30,335 nt of DNA from Candidatus Shapirobacteria bacterium (GTDB taxonomy: Bacteria; Patescibacteriota; Microgenomatia; UBA12405; JAUWLS01), in the NCBI GenBank assembly GCA_030667285.1, contig DAOUWE010000001.1, positions 1 through 30,335 on the forward strand. Direction: 5' to 3'. A program made the translations under genes and the position numbers. Below, one piece after another: positions 16,021 to 24,425 of the stretch. Under the pieces are notes generated by a model. The model did not search any database. It was not told the DNA's origin and saw only the letters and a list, made by a program, of their open reading frames with translations. The stretch's first letter is position 1. Every line of letters starts with the position of its first letter.

Positions 16021-18360
16021 ATGCCCAAAAAGCTTAGTTTACTGCTTTTCTTTTTTCTCTTCTTCTCCCCGCTTCCCGTCATCGCCGGCTCCCCAGGTCT
16101 CAATCTTATCAACAGTCCCGGCACCGCTGGATATGTTCCCGATATAGACACCGTAGACGATTGGATGACCTACATCCCCGAAACCCCCGAAAATCTTAAC
16201 AACACAAACGCCGACAATATCCCTTCCGACAACGTCATTCTCCGCCTCCACGCCGCTTGGACTAATACTGGAAAACAAATGTTAGGTTCTGCTACCCAAC
16301 AACTCACCGTAGCCAACCAATGGTGTAATGCTGTTAATCACTTTGCTTCTTCGAAATCCACCGTCTACGTCGAACCTTTCAACGAACTCTCTCATCCTAC
16401 GGAAAGACTCGTTCCCACCGAGGAAAGACCCATTTCCGGAGACGCCTTTGTTGATCTAGATGACGGAATCTTTAGAGCCAACCGTTTTATTGGCTATTTA
16501 AGTTCTTGTCTTTCGAGCGAAGCTACTCTAACTTCTCCCTCTCTCGACCCTCACAACGCCGATTTTCCCACCACTTCTAAAGCCTTCGCCCCATATTTCA
16601 ACGTAATCTCCTATCACTCCTACAATACCGCCACTACTCAAAGCTACAACTCCGGACTCCTCGCTGGAAAAAAATTCATCTTCAGCGAAGTCGGCACAAT
16701 GTCCGGCGGTCAAGTCATCTATGACGACTGCGCTCTCGTCAAACATTTTTGCGGCGAAGGAGTTAGTCAATTTCTTCAAGATAAATCCAACATCCTCGCC
16801 TATACTCTTTTCACTTTCTCTCCTGGAGATTACGGAGGAGGCGATTGGAAACTTACCAATCCCGACGTCGTCCGCGCCCTGGCCAACGACTGCGAAAATC
16901 TCACTATTGATCCCGACACTTGCCGAATCGGCAGTTCTTATGGTCCCGGCACCGGCGACTTGTGCTCTCCTATTCAACCTGACGGTGTCACTCACGAAAA
17001 TCCCGTCGGAGCTCCTTTCTGCCCCGAACATCCCTATGTCGACAACGTCAAAAATCACCCTCCTGCCAACGACCTTTGTACTTTTGGCATAAGCGTCTCT
17101 GAAGGCTTCAGCAACCCTATTCCTATTGTCACCGGCACTCCTCCTCCTGCTCCCGATTTAATCATTCAAGAAGTTTCCCAAAACAAAGACCACGACAATT
17201 CTCGCCTGCCCGGAATTTACCAGTTTATAGCTCGTCTTTTTTGGGAAAATGATCAAGAAGATATTTTTGAAGACAAAACTGTCCACGATATCGGACCTGA
17301 CGTTCGATCATCCACTTATAACGAAAACCTGGCCCGACGAGACCTGGTCATGATGGAAGCCGTCCTTTCTCTTGGAGACTCTGCTAATCTCAACGCCTTT
17401 GACACCCAAATCGGTTGGGCCTGTCAAGGATCATCCGGCCAAAACTGGTGTTCCAAAACCCCCTTGGCAAATCAACTTTGTCGTCCGGTTTACATCTCAG
17501 AAATTGCCGCTCAGGGCATAGAAGAAGGACATCAAGCTATTAAGATCATCAACGACCAGGGCCAAATTGACCAACTTTGGACCAGCCAGATTGTAAACTA
17601 CGAAGAAAATCTACGGGCACATTACGGACCAATTACTGACAGTTATTGTGATGGCAATCTAGGAGGCTGTCTTTACTTACAAAGAATCTCTCGTGAACCC
17701 AATGTCGACGTAGAGGCCATTAAAAAATCAACTCTTCTCTCTAAACTGGGCCACTACTGCTACAACCATCTCTGGGAACAACTCCCCAAACTCCAAAAAG
17801 GGGGCAGTGAAATGATTCTCTCCGTTACCAATACTGAATCAACTGGAGAGGTCACCGAAGATCACGCCATGAACGTCCCTTATTCCGCCACTCTCATTAA
17901 TTCTCAAAACGATCAATATCGACCCAAATTTTACGACAAATTCCTACCCAAAACCCACTCTCAAAACCTCCCTTCCATTTCCACCAACAACTGTTCTCAA
18001 CCGGCCACCCCACCTTCTGTCACTCAAGACACCGTCCATATTCCTTCTTTTTTAGCCCGTGTCTGGAAAGCAATTATAGCCATCATTAAACCCGGAGAAT
18101 CCAAAACTGTCACCGAATCTGCCTCCGCTCGAGTCCAAACCGATCCTGAATTTTACGAGGCTACTCGTGACGCCGGAGAACTTGGATCTTTTTTTCTGCC
18201 TCGATCCGAACAAGAAGAATTTACTGATTCACCCAATGCTTACTATGTCCAAAGTCCCGCAAGTTCTGAAGAAAGCATTCCTCTCCCCGCTCCCGGAAAA
18301 CCCGAAAAACTCGACAAAGCTAGATCTCAATTTCTTATTCCCAAATCTCAACAAAACTAA
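16021..18360 (+). CDS. Large secreted protein with clan GH-A-like N-terminal domain, 779 aa
   Basis: A signal peptide (about 1-22, ending VIAG) precedes a domain of about 270 residues with TIM-barrel glycosidase features. YVEPFNE at 116-122 would place the acid/base at E122, FIFSEVG at 219-225 the nucleophile at E223, and SYHSY lies between them. This order fits clan GH-A (families such as GH5 or GH39), but the family cannot be fixed by eye. Residues 285-400 are Cys- and Pro-rich. The rest (400-779) is unrecognised, with several Cys pairs and a polar tail. Its position between pilin-like and VirB6-like genes suggests a pilus-associated surface protein or an enzyme that opens polysaccharide for the apparatus. 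Start fixed by the -10 five bases upstream. Confidence 0.65.
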   Translation: MPKKLSLLLFFFLFFSPLPVIAGSPGLNLINSPGTAGYVPDIDTVDDWMTYIPETPENLNNTNADNIPSDNVILRLHAAWTNTGKQMLGSATQQLTVANQWCNAVNHFASSKSTVYVEPFNELSHPTERLVPTEERPISGDAFVDLDDGIFRANRFIGYLSSCLSSEATLTSPSLDPHNADFPTTSKAFAPYFNVISYHSYNTATTQSYNSGLLAGKKFIFSEVGTMSGGQVIYDDCALVKHFCGEGVSQFLQDKSNILAYTLFTFSPGDYGGGDWKLTNPDVVRALANDCENLTIDPDTCRIGSSYGPGTGDLCSPIQPDGVTHENPVGAPFCPEHPYVDNVKNHPPANDLCTFGISVSEGFSNPIPIVTGTPPPAPDLIIQEVSQNKDHDNSRLPGIYQFIARLFWENDQEDIFEDKTVHDIGPDVRSSTYNENLARRDLVMMEAVLSLGDSANLNAFDTQIGWACQGSSGQNWCSKTPLANQLCRPVYISEIAAQGIEEGHQAIKIINDQGQIDQLWTSQIVNYEENLRAHYGPITDSYCDGNLGGCLYLQRISREPNVDVEAIKKSTLLSKLGHYCYNHLWEQLPKLQKGGSEMILSVTNTESTGEVTEDHAMNVPYSATLINSQNDQYRPKFYDKFLPKTHSQNLPSISTNNCSQPATPPSVTQDTVHIPSFLARVWKAIIAIIKPGESKTVTESASARVQTDPEFYEATRDAGELGSFFLPRSEQEEFTDSPNAYYVQSPASSEESIPLPAPGKPEKLDKARSQFLIPKSQQN

Positions 18361-18370
18361 TCTTAACTCA

Positions 18371-18379
18371 TGCTAAAAT
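18371..18379 (+). promoter_or_regulatory. Extended -10 promoter that relocates the VirB6-like start
   Basis: TGCTAAAAT overlaps the upstream ATG (18370) and ends five bases before an in-frame GTG (18385). A message from here cannot contain the ATG. Confidence 0.55.
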
Positions 18380-18384
18380 TAACT

Positions 18385-19920
18385 GTGATCAAAAAACTCT
18401 TATATCTTTCTCTTGCTCTTTTCCTTCTTTTTCCACTCATTAAACTGACCCGACCCCTCATTGCTAGTACCAATCTAGACGACTACGCCCAAATCATTGG
18501 TGAAAACCAAGAAGACCCTAGTCTTGAAGGTTTCACCAACTCCAGTCTTTCAAACACCATCTTTTCTTTAAATCTCGGCTTAGCCGGCAATCCCTACGAT
18601 CCTGAAAATCAACCCGGCGCCCTAAGGTCCGTAAGTAACTACATCGCCGCCATCTATCAACATCCTCCTGCCTCATTTCAAGTTTATTACGCCGATTTAA
18701 AAAGTAATTTTCTAGGCAAACCTGCTTATGCCCAGGGCGGAATAGGTTTCACTGGCCTTCAGCCCATTCTTCCTATCTGGAAAGCTTTCCGAAATATCAC
18801 TTATTCCCTTTCTGCCATAGTTTTCGTTGTTCTGGGAATCATGATCATGTTTAGGGTTAAAATTTCCCCTCAAGCCGTTCTCACCATTCAGGCCGCCATA
18901 CCCAAAGTCATCATCACTCTCATTCTCATTACTTTCTCTTATGCTATTGCCGGTCTTATTATTGACTTCAGTTATCTCATTGTCGCCCTCGTTCTCACTA
19001 CTCTTCAGGCCTCCGGTCTTTCTATCGGCGGTCAAACCATTCCTGACTTAACCCAAGCCGGCTTCATAGACATGTTTCAACTCATGTTCCGTGCCCTACC
19101 CGTGGCTTCTATCGCTCTTTTTTCCGGGATTCTTGGCGGCATTATCGGAGGAATTGCAGGAACAGTTATACCAACAGGAATCACCACCGTAGCTGGCGCT
19201 CTCATTGGTATTCCCGCAGGAACCGCCATCTTTTCCCTTATTTTTCTCATTCTTCTTCTTATCTGGCTCACAAAATTCTTCTTCGGTCTCATTAAATGTT
19301 ACATGCAAATCATATTAAAAATCATTCTCGCTCCTTTTGAAATCGGTATCGGTGCTTTCCCTGGAATCCAGGCCGGTTTCGGCAACTGGCTCAAGGGCTT
19401 AATTGCTAATCTAGCTGTTTTTCCCATCTCCATCCTTTTTATGGTCATCGTCAATTCAATTATCGAGTCCACTCAATCTGGATCTCCTATCTGGGCTCCA
19501 TCCCTTATTGCTGGTGGTGATCTAGATAGAAACCCCATACTATACCTGGTGTCCGGAGGATTTGTACCGGTAGCTATCGGCATTGGTGCCGTCATGATAC
19601 TTTCCAAACTTCCCGATCTCATCCCTCAAGCCATCTTTGCTATCAAACCTTCTCCCTTCGGCTCCGCCATCGGCGAAAATCTTCAAGGTCCTGCTGGCCT
19701 GCTAAAAACTGGAGTAACGACAGGAGCCTTTCAAGGAGCAGATTCCGCCTTAGATTTCTATAAAGATACTGGCAAAAGTGCTATGGCAGACCGCATTAAC
19801 ACTGGTCTCAGAAAAGTTGGTAGTAGTAAAAAAATAACAGAAAAAAAAGCAGGAAAACTAGCAGGCGTCCTCCAGCGAGGTCTCCGTGGTATGGGTAAAA
19901 GCCAAGGGCAAAATTACTAA
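18385..19920 (+). CDS. VirB6/TrbL-like polytopic membrane protein, 511 aa
   Basis: The N-terminal hydrophobic segment (IKKLLYLSLALFLLFPL) is a signal or first helix. About 90 extracytoplasmic residues follow, then KPAYAQG near residue 112. The next part begins ILPIWKAFRNITYSLSAIV and contains six to eight helices, including Gly-rich ones around 240-300. The last 75 residues are soluble and basic. Topology and position beside VirB2-like pilins fit VirB6/TrbL, the inner-membrane channel part of type IV secretion machines. The start is proposed at GTG 18385, not ATG 18370, because an extended -10 covers the ATG. The internal KPAYAQ resembles the signal-cleavage end of two pilin-like neighbours. 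No VirB4-type ATPase is in the window. Confidence 0.7.
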   Translation: MIKKLLYLSLALFLLFPLIKLTRPLIASTNLDDYAQIIGENQEDPSLEGFTNSSLSNTIFSLNLGLAGNPYDPENQPGALRSVSNYIAAIYQHPPASFQVYYADLKSNFLGKPAYAQGGIGFTGLQPILPIWKAFRNITYSLSAIVFVVLGIMIMFRVKISPQAVLTIQAAIPKVIITLILITFSYAIAGLIIDFSYLIVALVLTTLQASGLSIGGQTIPDLTQAGFIDMFQLMFRALPVASIALFSGILGGIIGGIAGTVIPTGITTVAGALIGIPAGTAIFSLIFLILLLIWLTKFFFGLIKCYMQIILKIILAPFEIGIGAFPGIQAGFGNWLKGLIANLAVFPISILFMVIVNSIIESTQSGSPIWAPSLIAGGDLDRNPILYLVSGGFVPVAIGIGAVMILSKLPDLIPQAIFAIKPSPFGSAIGENLQGPAGLLKTGVTTGAFQGADSALDFYKDTGKSAMADRINTGLRKVGSSKKITEKKAGKLAGVLQRGLRGMGKSQGQNY

Positions 19921-19960
19921 AACAAACTCAACAAAAGTCTTAAAAAAGAATTATCTCTTC

Positions 19961-22330
19961 CTATACCGCATCCTGCATATAATTTCCAAACCTCGCATAG
20001 TCAGGTATTTTTCTCCCCTTCTTATACTTACCAACATCCTTCGAAGAATTATTAATTATTTCCTTCCACACCTTGTTTTTATCAGACTCCACGCCACCTC
20101 CGGACCAACCACGGCCCTCTGTCATCATTTTCACCAAAGACTCAGGGTCTTCTTTAGGATCCTGGCCAAGAATCTTTCTCAATGTACCTGAAACCTTGTC
20201 TTCACCAACCTCGTCTTCCTTCCAAACTCTCTCCTCCGTCAAAATTCCCTCCGCATCATCATCCTCAACCATCCTCATCATCAACCAAAATTGCTGCGAT
20301 GTAAACACATTATTATACAAACAAAGTCTTTCATACATAATACTCGGCAACTTATCCCAAACACCCCTAATCTCAGGATTTTCAAGATAACCCCCTGCTG
20401 ACACCGCCGATCTTTTCGCTCCTCTGACAAAATCCGCAAGCAAATTCACCATATTTCTCTTACCCTCGATACCTTTCGCCGCTTTAGCCGCCTCAACTCT
20501 TTTTTTTCCTTCATCAGACAAAGAAGGGTCTTCCTCGTCTGTCATGGCCAAATAAGGAGGATGTTCCTTCGATCCATAAGGAGTTTGTTGCCAAGCCTTG
20601 TTCAAACCAATTATCAGCTCGGACATTTCCTGTATTAAGCGTTCCGGTCCACCTCCCAACTCTTTAATCACATCTATCCTTCCCGCAATTAAATTATCCA
20701 ACTTGTCTTGAATTTGAGCCGCTCTAAAAGCAAAAAGCATCGCCAAAAAATGCTGTTGATTCTGCATATTGTCAATAAAATCCGCCATCGTATATTCTGC
20801 CCCCCCGGCAACATTACCAGTAATCAAAGCCTCCAAAGCGCTCATCTCAAGATAAGTCTTTTTTCCTCCTCTAACAACCACTGCCTGAGTATATTCCAAA
20901 AGATTAGCTGTTAACTTCTCTTTCAAAGCATAGGCCACACCTGGCCTTGGACCTTTCCTGCCTTTTTCAATTTCGCCCATCTTTCTCTTTCTCAACTCAA
21001 AAGCTTTTTCTGACATATCACTCCCTCCAAAATCATACAAACTCCCGTTCCCTTTCACTTCTACGTACAAATCCTCAGCCTTTTCTATTTTTATATCCAA
21101 TTTCTCACCTGTCCTTCTATCTCTCAAAACAGAATTTGATCCTAGTTTGGTAATTTCACTCAAAAACATTGCCAAACTAACCCCCAACTCGGCCAACTGC
21201 AAAGAATTACCTGTCTCTTCTCCTAGCTCTTCCACTACCAAATCCTCCCAGTCTTCTAAAAACTTATCACGCTCAGCCGGCGTATACTTCCCCGCCGCTA
21301 AACTCAACACATGTCCCTTCTTTGTAAACAAAGGACTGTCATGCTTGGGTCCCATTATTTCCTCCTCCACCTCTTTACCCTCCTTAAGAACTTTCTCAGT
21401 TCCTATAACTTCTGTGTCAGGGGGACACTCCAACTGGCAAAGCATTCTTGAAGCCGAAGTCACCGCCACATTCAAATCATCAGACAAACTTAAAAACCTT
21501 AACAAATGAGTCGGAATCTCCATGCTGTGAGGATTCGTAAAAATCTTAACTATCCCTCCAATATCCGACTCCATCTTCACCAAATCATGCAACCAACTTA
21601 CTGACAAACCTAAACCAACCACTGCCTGCTCAACCTTAGTCAGCTCTCTTCTTTTTTCTCTAAGCCTTCTTTTCAATTCTTTTCTATTATCAATACCTCT
21701 AACCGAAACAGTGTCATGACTCTCTCTAGCTAAAAGAAGATTCAGTAAGTAACCATCCAGTCTGTCACCCAAAACAGCTACATTCATCCCTTCCATAACT
21801 ACTCTCATCGAGGCGTTACTCACAATCCCCAAAGTTTGATCATCAACCTCCTCAATTCCTGCCTCATCCAACGCCTCTAAAGCCCCTTCTTTCATTTTCT
21901 TTTCTTTCTCTTCAGCAACTTCCTTTTTCACCAATCCCGTTTGGTATCCCCCCATCAATTGGATACCATAACCAGGCTCTAATCCATGCAATTCATTGCA
22001 AGCATCAACCGCATCCTTCCACAAAAGAGCCTGTCCCGTGCTAGTTGCCCAACTCAAGGTTGCATCAATTTCTCTAAACTTTGTCCTCACCCCAGAATCA
22101 ACTAAAATTGCTGGTAAAGCCACGTTAGCCAAACCACCATTCCAATCCCGCCCTTCAGGCATGGCAGTCAAAGCTCCGAAAGCCCTTTCTGCATTTCTAT
22201 AGATATAACCCGCCTGTGTAACCACATTCTCCCCTCTTTGTTTTTCTCTCCAATTGCTTCCACTCTTACCGCCCTCAAAATACTCTTTCATTTCCTCATT
22301 ACCCGGCCTATTTCCTGGTTCTGGTGTCAT
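19961..22330 (-). CDS. Large hypothetical soluble protein, 789 aa
   Basis: No family is recognised. The product is hydrophilic and predicted mostly helical, with no signal peptide or membrane helix. It starts MTPEPGNRPGNEEMKEYFEG. The middle (about 400-560) mixes charged segments with GNGSLYDFGGSDMSEK, and the C-terminal 150 residues are acidic, ending in KKGRKIPDYARFGNYMQDAV. There are few cysteines and no visible nucleotide-binding motif. It faces the VirB6-like gene tail to tail, 40 bases apart, and is divergent from the RRM gene. It may be a cytoplasmic partner of the secretion locus, but that is only positional. ATG 22330 is seven bases after TATAAT; a TTG just before it would add one residue. 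Confidence 0.75.
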   Translation of the reverse strand: MTPEPGNRPGNEEMKEYFEGGKSGSNWREKQRGENVVTQAGYIYRNAERAFGALTAMPEGRDWNGGLANVALPAILVDSGVRTKFREIDATLSWATSTGQALLWKDAVDACNELHGLEPGYGIQLMGGYQTGLVKKEVAEEKEKKMKEGALEALDEAGIEEVDDQTLGIVSNASMRVVMEGMNVAVLGDRLDGYLLNLLLARESHDTVSVRGIDNRKELKRRLREKRRELTKVEQAVVGLGLSVSWLHDLVKMESDIGGIVKIFTNPHSMEIPTHLLRFLSLSDDLNVAVTSASRMLCQLECPPDTEVIGTEKVLKEGKEVEEEIMGPKHDSPLFTKKGHVLSLAAGKYTPAERDKFLEDWEDLVVEELGEETGNSLQLAELGVSLAMFLSEITKLGSNSVLRDRRTGEKLDIKIEKAEDLYVEVKGNGSLYDFGGSDMSEKAFELRKRKMGEIEKGRKGPRPGVAYALKEKLTANLLEYTQAVVVRGGKKTYLEMSALEALITGNVAGGAEYTMADFIDNMQNQQHFLAMLFAFRAAQIQDKLDNLIAGRIDVIKELGGGPERLIQEMSELIIGLNKAWQQTPYGSKEHPPYLAMTDEEDPSLSDEGKKRVEAAKAAKGIEGKRNMVNLLADFVRGAKRSAVSAGGYLENPEIRGVWDKLPSIMYERLCLYNNVFTSQQFWLMMRMVEDDDAEGILTEERVWKEDEVGEDKVSGTLRKILGQDPKEDPESLVKMMTEGRGWSGGGVESDKNKVWKEIINNSSKDVGKYKKGRKIPDYARFGNYMQDAV

Positions 22331-22337
22331 CAATCAG

Positions 22338-22354
22338 ATTATACCCAAATTATA
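22338..22354 (-). promoter_or_regulatory. Tandem -10 boxes of the 789-aa gene
   Basis: Two copies of GGGTATAAT lie head to tail on the minus strand (TATAAT at 22343-22338 and 22354-22349). The nearer one ends seven bases before ATG 22330. The farther one would give an 11-base longer leader. Confidence 0.6.
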
Positions 22355-22376
22355 CCCAAAAAACCAGAAAAATATG

Positions 22377-22382
22377 TATAAT
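22377..22382 (+). promoter_or_regulatory. -10 box of the RRM gene
   Basis: A perfect TATAAT ends six bases before ATG 22389. It faces away from the 789-aa promoter, with 22 bases between the two outer boxes. Confidence 0.6.
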
Positions 22383-22388
22383 AAACTC

Positions 22389-22673
22389 ATGACCAAACTA
22401 GGCAATTTAGACCCTCAAAAAACAATCTATATTGGCAACCTTCCGGAAAACATCAAAAAGGAAGACATCAATAAACTACTTTCAGTTTTTGGAGAAATCA
22501 CAAACATCGTCATCCTTCCCGACCCGGAAAATCCTCAAAAACTCCGAGATTTTGCTTTCACTAGCTTCAAGTCAATCACTTCAGCCGAAAAAGCCATTAA
22601 AAAACTAGACAAGACAAAATATAAAGAAAAAATTCTGATTCTCGAACTGCTTGACAATATAAAACTCGATTAA
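22389..22673 (+). CDS. RRM-domain RNA-binding protein, 94 aa
   Basis: A single RNA-recognition motif fills the protein. RNP2 is IYIGNL (about 14-19) and RNP1 is the weaker LRDFAFTSF (about 52-60), with the betaalphabetabetaalphabeta order visible; the last strand is KILILELL. Small free-standing RRM proteins bind single-stranded RNA and occur in several bacterial lineages, often as cold-induced chaperones. RNP1 is degenerate: the usual K/R-G-F/Y-G/A-F-V pattern reads LRDFAF, keeping the aromatic positions. ATG 22389 is preferred over in-frame ATGs at 22254 and 22374, since the -10 overlaps or follows them. Confidence 0.85.
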   Translation: MTKLGNLDPQKTIYIGNLPENIKKEDINKLLSVFGEITNIVILPDPENPQKLRDFAFTSFKSITSAEKAIKKLDKTKYKEKILILELLDNIKLD

Positions 22674-22709
22674 CCTCTCAGCCTCTTTATTTCTTTTCCT
22701 TCCAGGTTA

Positions 22710-22715
22710 TATACT
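22710..22715 (+). promoter_or_regulatory. -10 box of the 567-aa gene
   Basis: TATACT ends six bases before ATG 22722, again leaving no room for an SD. Confidence 0.5.
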
Positions 22716-22721
22716 TATCCC

Positions 22722-24425
22722 ATGGACAACCCCACCAACTCCAACTCCCCACCCTCAGATCCAAAATATCTAGGCACCAAAGAAGCCATTGAACTCCACG
22801 TTCGTGCCTACCATTCCGCTTTAAAAGGCGCCTCTCAAGTTACTGTCAGTTCCCTAGCCAACCTCTACAGAAAAACCACCCCCACTCTCCACCCCCTAGT
22901 AGAAAATCCGGACGTAGTCGACACCTCCCCTCTTATTTACTCCTTCCTCCGCCTCCCCTCCTGCATCGATCACTGTCAAAAAATCATCATGGGCCAAATG
23001 CCGGAAGTCTTCACCGAACAAGGCTATGAAAACGTTGACAAATGGCCTCGTGTTACCACTCAAGCCCGCCGGCGCATCATGCACTACTCTCCCTCCAAAA
23101 AAACTCTCGCCTGTTTCATCACCTCCATCTCCGACATTGACGACATCGTCAACCTTACCATCGCCCTCCAATTAGAATGGAACAAATTTCATACTTTGTT
23201 AAATAAACACTTCAAAACTTTCAATCAAGTTACTCAATCCATAAAAAAAGAAGGCCATCTTGCTCTCGTTGGTCTTGACCAAAACGAATTCCCCAAACTT
23301 AAACACGCTCTGGGGAAAAAATGGAAAGAACGCTTAAAAAACATCTATCACCGAAAACTAAACCTCCATTTTCAATTACTAGCCGGGTCCTGGATCGACT
23401 ACAGCAAGGCTGTTCAAAAATGGTGGAAAAACATTCACTATAAGGCTCTAAAAAACAACAAATCTACCCTTAAAACCATTTATATCGTATCCAGCAACAA
23501 TCACTCTGTCATCAATCTTCTCTCCGGCTTCGCTAAAAATAACGAAAAGAAAATTATCTCTTTCATTGAAAAAGAAAAACCTCTACTTTTCAAAGAATAT
23601 CAAAAAATCAAAAACAAACAATTTTTTCTAAACCAAAACGATTTTCTTTATTATTCTTCTCGCTTCCTTCCCAAAAACCTCCGGACCCCTTACCTCAAAA
23701 AACTACAAATAAAAAACATTCCCGCCGGTCATTATCTGGACATCAACACTCAACTCATTCCCGTTTCTGCCATAAATTCCAAAAATATCGATCCCCGTCT
23801 CAAAATCAAAAAAACCGAAAAGCTCAAAAAATCTAACGCTTTAATTTTCAATATAGATTATCCCCTGGGCTTCTCTGCTTACCACGTTCTGAACAAACTC
23901 TTGGAACACGTCAAAAAAATAAAAGGAGTTTATATCATCGGCAAGGCCGCCGTTTTAAACTCTGAAACCGGTGACATTCAAATTCCCAAAGGTGTTTTTG
24001 ACGAACATTCTCAAAACACCTATCTCATAAACAATTATTTCAATCACGAATTTAAACACCAAAGCAATCTTGGTTCTATTCTCAAAAACCAAAAATCTGT
24101 CTCTGTCCTCGGAACCTATCTTCAAAACCAAGCTCTTCTGGAAATCTACTCCAAAAACAACTTCACTGTCATTGAAATGGAGAACGGACCCTATCTTTCC
24201 GCCATTACCGAAGCCGTCTATCCTCAACAGGTACCCAAAAATACCATTGTCGACTTAAACGCCCTTCCTTTCGATCTGGGAATAATAAACTACACTTCCG
24301 ACACCCCCTACTCCAAAGCCAAAAACCTCGGCGCCCACCGCCTTACTCTCGATGGTATCGAACCTGTCTATCTAGCCACCAGAGCCGTTCTTCAGCGTAT
24401 CATCGATCTTGAAGAATCCTCCTAA
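22722..24425 (+). CDS. Unrecognised 567-aa protein with a nucleoside-phosphorylase-like C-terminal half
   Basis: No signal peptide or membrane helix is seen. Residues 1-170 are mostly helical. The middle (170-300) is Lys/Trp-rich. From about 385 the pattern resembles the purine nucleoside phosphorylase/MTAP fold: a beta strand then YPLGFSAYHVLNKLL, a glycine-bearing strand KGVYIIGKAAVL, and late in the chain FTVIEMENGPYLSAI (about 480-495). The last resembles the Met-Glu segment (xxMEx) of the phosphorylase active site. This suggests a nucleoside- or nucleotide-handling enzyme, but the similarity is by eye only. Start ATG 22722 is six bases after TATACT. The TAA stop overlaps the stop of the convergent ftsH. 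Confidence 0.6.
   Translation: MDNPTNSNSPPSDPKYLGTKEAIELHVRAYHSALKGASQVTVSSLANLYRKTTPTLHPLVENPDVVDTSPLIYSFLRLPSCIDHCQKIIMGQMPEVFTEQGYENVDKWPRVTTQARRRIMHYSPSKKTLACFITSISDIDDIVNLTIALQLEWNKFHTLLNKHFKTFNQVTQSIKKEGHLALVGLDQNEFPKLKHALGKKWKERLKNIYHRKLNLHFQLLAGSWIDYSKAVQKWWKNIHYKALKNNKSTLKTIYIVSSNNHSVINLLSGFAKNNEKKIISFIEKEKPLLFKEYQKIKNKQFFLNQNDFLYYSSRFLPKNLRTPYLKKLQIKNIPAGHYLDINTQLIPVSAINSKNIDPRLKIKKTEKLKKSNALIFNIDYPLGFSAYHVLNKLLEHVKKIKGVYIIGKAAVLNSETGDIQIPKGVFDEHSQNTYLINNYFNHEFKHQSNLGSILKNQKSVSVLGTYLQNQALLEIYSKNNFTVIEMENGPYLSAITEAVYPQQVPKNTIVDLNALPFDLGIINYTSDTPYSKAKNLGAHRLTLDGIEPVYLATRAVLQRIIDLEESS

Noticed and set aside
16528..17058. 176-residue minus-strand frame
   Set aside because: Antisense shadow of the 779-aa secreted protein.
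22254..22388. Longer version of the RRM protein starting at ATG 22254
   Set aside because: The added part lies antisense to the 789-aa gene and over both promoters, and the RRM fold starts after 22389.
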